From Bacteroidales bacterium (GTDB lineage: Bacteria; Bacteroidota; Bacteroidia; Bacteroidales; Paludibacteraceae), in contig JAAYQF010000117.1 of NCBI GenBank assembly GCA_012519425.1, forward strand, positions 1 to 36,728: a DNA stretch of 36,728 nucleotides, given 5' to 3'. A program made the position numbers and the translations under genes. Below, in pieces: positions 1 through 7,815 of this stretch. Numbering within the stretch: the stretch's first letter is position 1; the number at the start of each line of letters is the position of its first letter. A model generated the notes under the pieces. It was not told the DNA's origin, did no database searches, and saw nothing but the letters and a program-made list of their open reading frames with translations.

Positions 1-126
1 AGCAAAGACAAAAGAACAAAGAGCAAAGACAAAAGAACAAAGAGCAAAGACAAAAGAACAAAGAGCAAAGACAAAAGAACAAAGAGCAAAGACAAAAGAA
101 CAAAGAGCAAAGACAAAAGAACAAAG
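1..126. repeat. 21-bp tandem repeat, six perfect copies
   Basis: Six exact copies of a 21-bp unit begin at 1, 22, 43, 64, 85 and 106. The array probably continues left of the window. Each unit is three 7-mers (AGCAAAG, ACAAAAG, AACAAAG), so there is a nested 7-bp period. Because 21 is a multiple of 3, one plus-strand frame stays open through the array (Ser-Lys-Asp-Lys-Arg-Thr-Lys per unit) and stops at TAG 139-141. It could in principle be the tail of an upstream protein, but a simple intergenic repeat is more likely. Confidence 0.95.
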
Positions 127-130
127 ACAT

Positions 131-210
131 TTGGTGGTTAGTGGTTGGTGATTGGTGATTTAGTATTCTAACTTCTCTAACTTCTTTAACTTCTTAACTT
201 CCCAAAAAAC
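131..210. repeat. Low-complexity GGTGA-like and TAACTTC-like repeats
   Basis: Positions 131-160 are degenerate copies of GGTGRTT/GTGGTT. Positions 168-210 are four imperfect copies of a 9-bp unit like CTAACTTCT. This stretch lies between the tandem array and glyS and contains no convincing promoter. Similar GGTGA-type sequence, read on the minus strand, occurs in the rpsK-rpsD spacer near 35745-35780. That suggests a low-complexity repeat type dispersed in this genome (inference). Confidence 0.6.
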
Positions 211-243
211 TTCCAAAAAAAATAACTCAAACAATAAATAAAT

Positions 244-1788
244 ATGGTTTCTTCTCAGAATGATGTTTTTAGAAAGTTGATTGCCCACTGCAAAGAGTAT
301 GGTTTTGTATTTCCTTCCAGCGAGATATATGATGGATTGGGAGCTGTGTATGATTACGGGCAGAACGGTGTTGAATTGAAAAACAACCTGAAAAAATACT
401 GGTGGGACAGCATGGTGTTGTTAAACGAGAATGTGGTTGGCATTGATGCGGCCATTTTCATGCACCCTACCACCTGGAAGGCTTCCGGACATGTGGATGC
501 CTTCAACGACCCCTTGATTGACAACAGAGATTCCAAAAAGCGCTATCGTGCTGATGTACTGATAGAGGACTTGTTAGCTAAATACGATGATAAAATTCAA
601 AAAGAAATAGAAAAGGCTGCCAAACGTTTCGGAGATAAGTTTGATGCTGAAATGTTCAGACAAACCAATCCGCGTGTACTGGAAAACCAGGCAAAGCGTG
701 ATGAAATACATGCCCGGTTTGTAAAGGCGTTGCATGATAATGATTTAACTGAGCTGAAAGCCATCATCGAAGACAACGAGATAGTTTGTCCCATCAGCGG
801 CACCAGAAACTGGACAGATGTCCGGCAGTTTAATCTGATGTTTTCCACTGAAATGGGTTCTACATCAGAAGGTGCCACGCAAGTGTTTTTACGTCCCGAA
901 ACCGCACAAGGTATTTTTGTAAACTTCCTGAATGTTCAAAAAACCGGCAGGATGAAAGTCCCGTTTGGCATTGCGCAAATAGGAAAGGCTTTCCGCAATG
1001 AAATAGTCGCCAGACAATTTATTTTCAGGATGCGTGAATTTGAACAAATGGAAATGCAATTTTTTGTGCGTCCCGGGGAAGAACTAAAATGGTATGAACA
1101 CTGGAAAGAAGTTCGTTTGCGCTGGCATCAGGCATTGGGCTTGGGCGACCACAAATACCGTTTCCACGATCACGAAAAATTAGCACATTATGCCAATGCT
1201 GCAACCGACATTGAATTTGAAATGCCCTTTGGTTTCAAAGAAGTGGAAGGTATTCATTCACGAACTGACTTTGACCTGGCAAGTCACGAAAAGTATTCCG
1301 GGAAGAACCTTAAATACTTCGACCCTGAACTGAATCAATCTTACGTACCTTATGTAGTTGAGACTTCTATCGGATTGGACCGTACCTTCCTGTCCATTTT
1401 AGCAGGAACATATACGGAGGAGACCCTGGAAAACGGGGAAAATCGCGTGGTCCTAAAACTGCCAGCCGCATTGGCTCCGGTTAAAGTTGCCATATTACCT
1501 TTGATCAGAAAGAATGGTCTCCCCGAAAAAGCGCAGGAGATCATGGACATGTTGAAATTTGACTACAAATGTTTCTATGATGAAAAAGACTCCATCGGCA
1601 AGCGCTACCGCCGTCAGGATGCCATTGGAACACCTTTCTGCGTTACCATCGACCATCAAACCATAACTGACAATACGGTAACAATTCGTCATCGCGACAG
1701 CATGGAACAAGAAAGAGTTGCCATAGAAGCTTTATCCGAAATTATTGGAAAATCAACAAGCATAAAAGAATTACTGAAGAAAATCTAA
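244..1788 (+). CDS. glyS: Glycyl-tRNA synthetase (class II, single-chain type)
   Basis: This cytoplasmic enzyme attaches glycine to tRNA-Gly using ATP. The 514-residue protein has the layout of the homodimeric bacterial/eukaryotic-type GlyRS rather than the alpha2-beta2 type. Class II motif 2 is visible around residues 247-270 (GKAFRNE, with Arg251 and Glu253), followed by the MREFEQME segment. Motif 3 is around 372-384 (ETSIGLDR, Arg380). The C-terminal part from about residue 410 (PVKVAILPL onward) is the anticodon-binding domain. The start at 244 gives the usual N-terminus and follows an A-rich leader without a strong Shine-Dalgarno site. It is a housekeeping gene unrelated to the PUL that follows. 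Its TAA stop overlaps, on the opposite strand, the stop of a decayed regulator fragment. Confidence 0.97.
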   Translation: MVSSQNDVFRKLIAHCKEYGFVFPSSEIYDGLGAVYDYGQNGVELKNNLKKYWWDSMVLLNENVVGIDAAIFMHPTTWKASGHVDAFNDPLIDNRDSKKRYRADVLIEDLLAKYDDKIQKEIEKAAKRFGDKFDAEMFRQTNPRVLENQAKRDEIHARFVKALHDNDLTELKAIIEDNEIVCPISGTRNWTDVRQFNLMFSTEMGSTSEGATQVFLRPETAQGIFVNFLNVQKTGRMKVPFGIAQIGKAFRNEIVARQFIFRMREFEQMEMQFFVRPGEELKWYEHWKEVRLRWHQALGLGDHKYRFHDHEKLAHYANAATDIEFEMPFGFKEVEGIHSRTDFDLASHEKYSGKNLKYFDPELNQSYVPYVVETSIGLDRTFLSILAGTYTEETLENGENRVVLKLPAALAPVKVAILPLIRKNGLPEKAQEIMDMLKFDYKCFYDEKDSIGKRYRRQDAIGTPFCVTIDHQTITDNTVTIRHRDSMEQERVAIEALSEIIGKSTSIKELLKKI

Positions 1789-1979
1789 TTGTACTTTTTC
1801 ACATTTTCGGTGGGAGGAAATCCAAACTGATCTTCAGAATGGTATCTGAAATAATTGATACTGTTGAATCCAACGTGAGATACTCTTTCAGAGATACTGT
1901 ATCTTCCCGTAAGCAATAGTTCTTCCGCATATTTTACATGTATAATTTTTAGTTTTACATGTATAATTTTTAGTTTAAA
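1785..1979 (-). pseudogene. Decayed C-terminal fragment of an AraC-type regulator
   Basis: On the minus strand a 64-codon stretch is open from just after a TAA at 1980-1982 to a TAG at 1785-1787. Its translation contains YAEELLLTGRYSISE, HVGFNSINYFRYHS and FGFPPTENVKKYN. These match the second helix-turn-helix of an AraC/XylS DNA-binding domain (typical pattern: A..LL..T..SI.EIA..VGF....YF...F....G.TP). Nothing upstream restores the rest of the domain, there is no proper start, and a 21-bp in-frame duplication sits at the broken edge. In Bacteroidota such domains often end hybrid two-component regulators of PULs, so this may be the stump of the PUL's lost regulator (inference). Confidence 0.8.
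1932..1973. repeat. Two-copy 21-bp tandem duplication
   Basis: A 21-bp unit starting TTTTACATGTATAATTT occurs twice back to back (1932-1952 and 1953-1973) without mismatch. Read on the minus strand it encodes LKIIHVK twice, in frame with the AraC fragment. It therefore looks like a slippage duplication at the broken end of that gene. Confidence 0.9.
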
Positions 1980-2054
1980 TTAGTATTCTTTCAATTTTTA
2001 GAGAACTTTTGCAACATAATTAATGAATCTGGATTCTATTTGATAAAATAAACT

Positions 2055-2062
2055 TATATTTG
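2055..2062 (+). promoter_or_regulatory. Bacteroidota -7 box (TATATTTG) before the 2116 gene
   Basis: TATATTTG matches the TAnnTTTG -7 consensus of Bacteroidota primary-sigma promoters and lies 54 nt upstream of the ATG at 2116. A TTTG at 2039-2042 is too close (12-nt gap) to be a standard -33 element, so only the -7 half is supported. Confidence 0.45.
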
Positions 2063-2115
2063 CGTATTCATTTGAGAGTTTTTTAACAAATTTACTAATT
2101 TAAATTTTCAATCTT

Positions 2116-3516
2116 ATGAGAAAACTATTATTACTTTCATTGTTTTTTGTTAGCGCCGGGTTTTTCCTGAACGCCCAAACTTTAGCAACCTTCGAAAACT
2201 TGGAGGAAGATGTTCTGCTTTTCAGCGATTATGGTACCAGTGGAGATCCATACTGGTTTGATGACGGTCGGTTTGTTGAAGGCGGTGTGCCGCAAGTGAC
2301 CGACAACCCAAGCAAATCGGGTATCAACACATCAGACAGGTGTTTGGTAGCCATCAACGTAGCCGATGCTGACTGGTGGGGGAACTTTGCTGTGCTTGGA
2401 CTAAGAGAACCAATTACCATTACCGAGGCTAACCGCTACCTGCACATCAACGTTTATCGTACTATCCAACCCAAAGCATTCCGGGTCGGTTTTAACAGTC
2501 GTGAAGAACCTAATTTGGTTTTCCAGGGGAAAGTAGCCAATGACGGCCAATGGGAAGGTATTGTTTGTGACTTAGGTGCAAAATACATGGGGGAAGCTTT
2601 GGAGTATCTCCACATTATACTGAGCAACAACTGGGACGATCCGCGTACGGGATGGGGAGTAGCCACTTATGCTTTTGATGATTTTGCGCTTAGTGATAGT
2701 CCTATACCCCCTTCAGTAACCTTGAAGGACGGTGACGGACTTTTCGTTGGCTTTGAAAGTCAGGACGAAATTGACACCTGGGTGCATAAACTAGAATCAC
2801 TGAACGAAGAAAGTGTAGCTGAAATTATCGACAATCCTTTTGGTTCTTCAGAGGTGATCGGCAACAAAATCGTTAAATTTGATAAAAGCGCAAATGCCAG
2901 CTGGTGGCAAGGCTATCGTATTGAGTTCGACGGTGTAATGCCGGTTGGTGGGGACAACCCAACTCAACTACACGTACTAGCCTATGTTCCAAGTGCCGTC
3001 TTTGAAGCTGAAGAAGAATTGATGAATGTAGATATTCAACTCTGTGCCAAAGACCACATGGGTAACGAAAACGTGGATTTGTTCTCCATTTGGGACGATG
3101 AAGGTGATCGGTGGCATGATTTGGTGCTGGAAATTAACAACATAGAGTACCTAAAAGAGCTTACCGTGCGTTTTGATGTAAGAAAAGACCAGGATGAAAA
3201 ATGGATAAATTCACCTGCCAATACTTTCTATTTGGATGCTATTGCACTTAACAATGATGCTAATCCGCGCGAAATTACTTTGGGATTGAACCAACAAAAG
3301 GCCGATAATCTTGCTTTGGTTTTCGCATCTGAAAATCAAATTAATATTCAAACAGATAAGGTCGTACAAGTTGAATTGTTCGACATACTTGGTAAATCAG
3401 TTCAATCTTCTGTTTATCACGGAAACGCTGTTATCCCTGCCATGAAAGGGGTTTATATCGTTAAGATCACTTCCGGTGATAACATCAAACAGATTTCCAA
3501 AGTTTTAGTGAAATAA
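2116..3516 (+). CDS. Secreted two-repeat protein with T9SS sorting domain
   Basis: No named family is recognised. The 466-residue protein has a Sec signal peptide (residues 1-20, ending NAQ) and two related segments. Segment 1 is about 24-195 and segment 2 about 208-380. Each begins with a short FEN/FES motif, contains a ...NP.. then ...WW.. stretch, and ends with F-x-D-D/Y-L-D followed by A or F-A-L, a pattern typical of jelly-roll carbohydrate-binding modules. The last 70 residues (to KQISKVLVK) form a type A T9SS C-terminal sorting domain (FDILGK, GVYIVKI). It is probably exported to the cell surface or medium and binds glycan (inference). It opens the PUL. A truncated homologue lies at 14526, sharing the signal region and the TDNP motif. 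Confidence 0.75.
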   Translation: MRKLLLLSLFFVSAGFFLNAQTLATFENLEEDVLLFSDYGTSGDPYWFDDGRFVEGGVPQVTDNPSKSGINTSDRCLVAINVADADWWGNFAVLGLREPITITEANRYLHINVYRTIQPKAFRVGFNSREEPNLVFQGKVANDGQWEGIVCDLGAKYMGEALEYLHIILSNNWDDPRTGWGVATYAFDDFALSDSPIPPSVTLKDGDGLFVGFESQDEIDTWVHKLESLNEESVAEIIDNPFGSSEVIGNKIVKFDKSANASWWQGYRIEFDGVMPVGGDNPTQLHVLAYVPSAVFEAEEELMNVDIQLCAKDHMGNENVDLFSIWDDEGDRWHDLVLEINNIEYLKELTVRFDVRKDQDEKWINSPANTFYLDAIALNNDANPREITLGLNQQKADNLALVFASENQINIQTDKVVQVELFDILGKSVQSSVYHGNAVIPAMKGVYIVKITSGDNIKQISKVLVK

Positions 3517-3634
3517 TTTTTCCTGTCATAGCTTGTCCTTTCCTTGTTTAAATTCTTGGCAAGGAGAGGGCAGGCATTACCAAAAAACATCCAATCTTTT
3601 TTTTACATTATTATCAATTTATAATGACAACCAC

Positions 3635-4063
3635 ATGAAAAAACACGTCTTTTTAGGACTTCTTATTGCGTTTACATTAGGTTGTTTCCTGTCGGCATGC
3701 GAAAAGGAGGACACGACGTCTGATCAAATCAAAACTTCACTGGTCGGAACATGGAAATTAACTTCGGTACAGATCAATGAGGTCGAACAGGATTTAACGG
3801 CTTATCCGGATTACATTCAATTTCAGTCCAATCAGATATTTATCACTTACGATTCTTCCACTGATGTTATCACACGAGGTGGATGGAGCTACAAGGGAGA
3901 TATGTTGAATATTTCTTTTGATCTGCCTGCGGCTTACTACATATTGTCAGTAAACAATCTGAATTTAAACCTGAAACGTTACGATTTTAATGCTGATGGA
4001 AAATTAGACACCGGCATCATGAAACATACCCGGGTCGATGATTCGATGATACCCGAACAATAG
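3635..4063 (+). CDS. Lipocalin-like lipoprotein
   Basis: The 142-residue protein is read from the ATG at 3635. An in-frame upstream ATG at 3533 would add 34 residues with no signal character, so it was rejected. The N-terminus MKKHVFLGLL is followed by a lipobox LSAC with Cys22, marking it as an outer-membrane or surface lipoprotein. The body starts LVGTWKLTSVQIN and continues with alternating beta-strand segments, the pattern of small Bacteroidota lipocalin-like proteins. It lies 22 nt before a second lipoprotein of similar build, and both precede susC, so they are probably co-transcribed. Its ligand is unknown. A glycan-related accessory role is inferred from position only. Confidence 0.75.
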   Translation: MKKHVFLGLLIAFTLGCFLSACEKEDTTSDQIKTSLVGTWKLTSVQINEVEQDLTAYPDYIQFQSNQIFITYDSSTDVITRGGWSYKGDMLNISFDLPAAYYILSVNNLNLNLKRYDFNADGKLDTGIMKHTRVDDSMIPEQ

Positions 4064-4085
4064 ACAACCACATCATAAACAGAAC

Positions 4086-4646
4086 ATGAAACGAAATATT
4101 CACAAAATCATTTTACCGGCTCTGTTCGCGCTTGTAGCTTTTTTATTTGCAGCATGTAACAGTGATCCTGATGATAAGTCTGCTTTAATAACAGGTCTTT
4201 GGATTCAAGAGAAGATTACCGAAGACGGTATCGAAATGCCGCTTCAGGATGAAGAAAAACACTTAAGTTTATTGATTGAATCCAACGGGGTGTACAGGAC
4301 TTTTGGTAAAGATGCGGCAGTAAAGGAACATACCGGTGCCTGGACGGTAACGGACAACACATGGTTGGAATTAACTGTTGACAGATGGCAATTGGTTAAC
4401 GACCCCCTGTCTCAAGCTCCTGCCAATCAGTGGAGGAAAAATCATATAGTCACCCGTTTTACAATTCTCAGTGTGACCGGTGAAGTGCTGGAATTGCGCT
4501 TAAAAACATATAAGGCAGATAAAAAATACTCGGCACTATTCACCGAAAATGCACGTCCGGTGATTACAAATTCAAATTTGGAGGAGATTGATGCCGAATT
4601 TAAAAGTCTGAAAACCTACATTTATACTTTCAAGAAAAGTAATTAA
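4086..4646 (+). CDS. Lipocalin-like lipoprotein, second copy type
   Basis: This 186-residue protein has a signal peptide with lipobox FAAC (Cys24). The mature part begins LITGLWIQEKITEDGIEM, which has the same G-x-W opening as the neighbour at 3635. It continues with strand-rich sequence containing SNGVYRTFG and GAWTVTDNTWLEL, consistent with a lipocalin-like barrel. Sequence similarity to the neighbour is weak, so this is a shared fold type rather than an obvious recent duplication. It lies between that gene and the inverted repeat and leader before susC. No enzymatic motif is visible, and the function is unknown. Confidence 0.7.
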   Translation: MKRNIHKIILPALFALVAFLFAACNSDPDDKSALITGLWIQEKITEDGIEMPLQDEEKHLSLLIESNGVYRTFGKDAAVKEHTGAWTVTDNTWLELTVDRWQLVNDPLSQAPANQWRKNHIVTRFTILSVTGEVLELRLKTYKADKKYSALFTENARPVITNSNLEEIDAEFKSLKTYIYTFKKSN

Positions 4647-4673
4647 AAATATGATCACATGAAACCGACACGA

Positions 4674-4714
4674 TTAAAATAATCATTAAACACACAAAGT
4701 AATGATTATTTTAA
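4674..4714. repeat. Perfect 14-bp inverted repeat before susC
   Basis: The left arm TTAAAATAATCATT (4674-4687) and the right arm (4701-4714) are exact reverse complements separated by 13 nt. The arms are AT-only apart from one C/G pair, and no T-run follows, so a simple intrinsic terminator is unlikely. It ends one base before the conserved leader at 4716. It could be an operator dyad or a weak hairpin in the mRNA leader. Confidence 0.85.
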
Positions 4715-4715
4715 C

Positions 4716-4754
4716 CGTCAAAGGTTCCGTCTGACAACTAAAAATAATAAATAA
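4716..4754 (+). promoter_or_regulatory. Conserved 39-nt leader upstream of first susC
   Basis: The segment begins CGTCAAAGGTTCC and continues to an A/T-rich end just before the ATG at 4759. It matches 38 of 39 positions, by eye, with the segment directly upstream of the minus-strand glycosidase gene (23866-23904, reverse complement). The one difference is G versus A after GGTTCC. Both copies end 4-5 nt from the start codon, so this is a shared 5' untranslated region. It may be a regulatory leader or a recent copy of a translation-initiation region. Confidence 0.8.
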
Positions 4755-4758
4755 ACAG

Positions 4759-7700
4759 ATGAAAAACAGAACAGTTACCATATTATCCTTTCTATTGACT
4801 GTATTCTTTTCTACTGTACCGGTTACCGCACAAAACAGAGAAGTACGGGGTGTCGTAACAGATTCGGGAACGGGAGAAGCCTTGATTGGGGTTAACGTGA
4901 TTGTCGAAGGTAGTACCCAAGGCACGATAACCGATTTTGAAGGACACTATTCACTGTCCATACCTTCGGATATTTCAAATCCGAAATTAAGGTTTACCTA
5001 TTTGGGATACAGCGATATTGAAATAGAGATTGGGAATCAGAGAACAATCAATGTCAGCATGACAGAAACTTCGCAAGCCCTTGAAGAAGTTATAATTGTG
5101 GCGTACGGTAAACAGAAAAAGGAATCCATCATCGGTTCTATTTCCTCCATGAGTGGAGAAGAAATCAAAACCGTACCCGTAACCAATATCACCCAATCAC
5201 TTGCCGGACGTATTGCCGGCGTACAAATCGTACAACCTTCCGGTGAGGTTGGAAAAGACGAAGCACAAGTTTACGTGCGCGGTATGGGTACCTTTAACAA
5301 TGCCACGCCGATTTATATCGTAGACGGTATTGAAAGACAAAGCATTGCACAAATAGACCCCAACGAGATACAATCCCTGAACGTTTTAAAGGATGCTTCG
5401 GCAACTGCCGTTTATGGTATAAGGGGAGCAAATGGCGTAATTATCGTGACAACAAGACGCGGAAGCGTCAGCAAGCCCACGGTTTCCATATCTGCACAGG
5501 GTGTGATCACACAGCCCACCCGCATTCCGAGACCTTTGGACGCGTACCGGGCAAGTGCACTTAAAAACCTTCAGGATTACGGCGCAGGCCGTAACAACAC
5601 CTACACCAACCTGGAGTTATTGCAATATCGTACCGGCGCCTCTCCATATATGTATCCCGATGTGGACTGGGTAGATATCATCATGAAAGATTATTCCACC
5701 ATGCAACAGTATAATGTAAACATCACCGGAGGGACGGAAGGTGTCAAGTATTTTATTTCGGGAGGATTTTTGTCTCAAAACAGTTTTTACAACTACGATG
5801 ATGCCACCAAGTTTTCGCGTTATAACTTCCGTTCCAACCTGGATTTCGATATCACCAAAGATTTTTCGGCTTCCCTGAATATAGGGGCACGGGTGGAAAA
5901 AAGAAGATTTCCGGGAATTGCATGGTACGGGAGCTGGCCCGTATATCGCGGTGCATTTGTTGCCAGCGGTCGTAAATATCCGCTTTATAACCCCGATGGC
6001 TCCTATGGAAGCCGGGATGGCGACGAACAAAATAACCTGGTGGGCGGATTGAGAAATGCCGGTGTTTACAAAAGCACCAAAAGTGTGGTTGAGTTAGGTC
6101 TAAACCTTCGTCATAAACTGGACTTCATCACTCCGGGACTGACTGCTCGCGGTCAGCTTGCCTTTGACAATATGGGCGAAAACGGAATTTTGTGGAATAA
6201 ATCTTATGCCACTTACGAATACAACCTGACCAAAGACACCTACAAACAAATCGGGGAAAACTCTCCGCTGAGGTATTCGTGGGAGAGTGGCGAAGCATTC
6301 GACCAACGGGTATATATGGAGCTGGGGTTGGAATACGAACGAACTTTCGGATTGCACTCGGTAACCGGACTGTTCATAGGCAACCGTGACAGCCGTACCG
6401 TAAATACATATATCAGTATGGCAAACCAGGGTTTGGTGGGACGTGCCACCTATGATTACAGCAAATTGTATTTTGCAGAATTCAACGTAGGATTCAACGG
6501 TTCAGAAAACTTCCCCAAGGGAAAACGCTACGGGATCTTTCCGGCTTTTGCCTTGGGTTGGTTGATATCCAATGAGTCGTTTATCAGCGAATCCGCACTG
6601 TCAAGACATCTGAGTATGCTCAAAATTCGCGGCTCGATCGGTTGGGTTGGAAATGATAAATTACCCGGCGGTAACGATCAACGCTTTATTTATTTGCAGA
6701 CCTATGACAACGTAAACGCTTTCCAAACGGGTGTGGGCGACACCTGGATGCAGGGCATCCGCATGGGAAGCATTGCCAACACCAATGTAAGTTGGGAAGT
6801 GGGACGCAAATCCAATATCGGATTCGAATCCGATTGGTGGAGGGGACTCTTGGGAGTAACCTTTGATTTTTTCCATGAGTACCGCGATAGAATTTTAATT
6901 GATTCCGGTGGTATGGCCACCATCACCCCCGCCTATGTAGGGGCTTCTTTCAAGTCAGCCAACCTGGGTATTGTCGAAAACAAAGGTTTTGAAGTGGAAA
7001 TCAGCCACCGAAACAAAGTAGGCAAAGACTTTTCCTATTTTGCAAAAGCCAATATTTCATTTGCCCAAAACAAGGTTATTCAAAGAAACGACCCCGAAGG
7101 CAGACTACCCTATCAACGACAGGCAGGATATTCCATCGGTGTACAAAGCCTGTATCAGGCAATAGGTATTTTTCAAACCTACGATGAGATTTACAACAGT
7201 CCCAATCAAATGGGATTACCCGGCAACACGGAAGTCAAGCCCGGAGATCTAAAATTCCTGGACTTTAACAACGACGGTATCATTGATGAGGCGGATGCAT
7301 TCCGTCAAGGCTATGGTACGGTACCCGAACTACAGTACGGAATAAACCTGGGAGCAAACTACAAAGGACTGGATTTCAATATGTTGTTCCAGGGTTCAGG
7401 ACGTTCTCAATTCAGTAAAAACTGGGAAATCATGTGGCACTTCTCCAACAATGACAATGTATTTGAAAAACACTGGTATTTCTGGTCACCCGAAATGAGC
7501 GGCAATGAACAATACGTCCGCCTGTACGGTTCTTACACGAACAACGAACCGCAGGGCTCGGAATGGGGTTCTACCTACAAAATGGGTAGCGGAAGTTATC
7601 TCAGACTGAAAAGTGCCGAGGTGGGATACAACCTCCCCACTTCGCTGACCGGCAAGCTACATTTGTCCGCTTTCCGTATTTATGTAAGCGGTACCAACCT

Positions 7701-7809
7701 CTTTCTTTGGGCAAAGGAACCTTATATAGATCCCGACAACCGTGACGAACGCGGTGGTTTGATGCCACAGACACGTGCATTTAATGTAGGTTTAAATCTT
7801 AACTTTTAA
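4759..7809 (+). CDS. SusC/RagA-type TonB-dependent transporter, long form
   Basis: This is an outer-membrane beta-barrel for TonB-dependent uptake of oligosaccharides. The 1016-residue protein has a Sec signal peptide (about 1-25, ending VTAQ) and a carboxypeptidase-regulatory-like domain (about 28-105, with GVVTDSGTGEALIGVNV). A TonB-box-like EEVIIVAYGKQ is at 109-119. The plug is about 120-235 (SLAGRIAGVQ, VRGMGTF, YIVDGIERQ, VLKDASATAVYG, GANGVIIVTT). A long barrel follows and ends in a terminal Phe (GLNLNF). It is followed six bases later by its SusD partner, the standard pair arrangement. The mRNA leader carries the conserved 39-nt element, so expression may be coordinated with the minus-strand glycosidase at 21077. 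The substrate cannot be read from the sequence. A pectic or arabinogalactan fragment is inferred from nearby enzymes. Confidence 0.95.
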   Translation: MKNRTVTILSFLLTVFFSTVPVTAQNREVRGVVTDSGTGEALIGVNVIVEGSTQGTITDFEGHYSLSIPSDISNPKLRFTYLGYSDIEIEIGNQRTINVSMTETSQALEEVIIVAYGKQKKESIIGSISSMSGEEIKTVPVTNITQSLAGRIAGVQIVQPSGEVGKDEAQVYVRGMGTFNNATPIYIVDGIERQSIAQIDPNEIQSLNVLKDASATAVYGIRGANGVIIVTTRRGSVSKPTVSISAQGVITQPTRIPRPLDAYRASALKNLQDYGAGRNNTYTNLELLQYRTGASPYMYPDVDWVDIIMKDYSTMQQYNVNITGGTEGVKYFISGGFLSQNSFYNYDDATKFSRYNFRSNLDFDITKDFSASLNIGARVEKRRFPGIAWYGSWPVYRGAFVASGRKYPLYNPDGSYGSRDGDEQNNLVGGLRNAGVYKSTKSVVELGLNLRHKLDFITPGLTARGQLAFDNMGENGILWNKSYATYEYNLTKDTYKQIGENSPLRYSWESGEAFDQRVYMELGLEYERTFGLHSVTGLFIGNRDSRTVNTYISMANQGLVGRATYDYSKLYFAEFNVGFNGSENFPKGKRYGIFPAFALGWLISNESFISESALSRHLSMLKIRGSIGWVGNDKLPGGNDQRFIYLQTYDNVNAFQTGVGDTWMQGIRMGSIANTNVSWEVGRKSNIGFESDWWRGLLGVTFDFFHEYRDRILIDSGGMATITPAYVGASFKSANLGIVENKGFEVEISHRNKVGKDFSYFAKANISFAQNKVIQRNDPEGRLPYQRQAGYSIGVQSLYQAIGIFQTYDEIYNSPNQMGLPGNTEVKPGDLKFLDFNNDGIIDEADAFRQGYGTVPELQYGINLGANYKGLDFNMLFQGSGRSQFSKNWEIMWHFSNNDNVFEKHWYFWSPEMSGNEQYVRLYGSYTNNEPQGSEWGSTYKMGSGSYLRLKSAEVGYNLPTSLTGKLHLSAFRIYVSGTNLFLWAKEPYIDPDNRDERGGLMPQTRAFNVGLNLNF

Positions 7810-7815
7810 AATTGC

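Noticed and set aside
1-126. CRISPR array
   Set aside because: The units are contiguous with no unique spacers, so it is a plain tandem repeat.
2039-2062. Complete -33/-7 promoter before the 2116 gene
   Set aside because: The gap between TTTG and TATATTTG is 12 nt, well short of the usual 19-21 nt, so only the -7 box was kept.
3533-3634. Upstream start for the first lipocalin-like lipoprotein
   Set aside because: It would place 34 non-hydrophobic residues before a perfect lipoprotein signal, so the internal ATG at 3635 is preferred.
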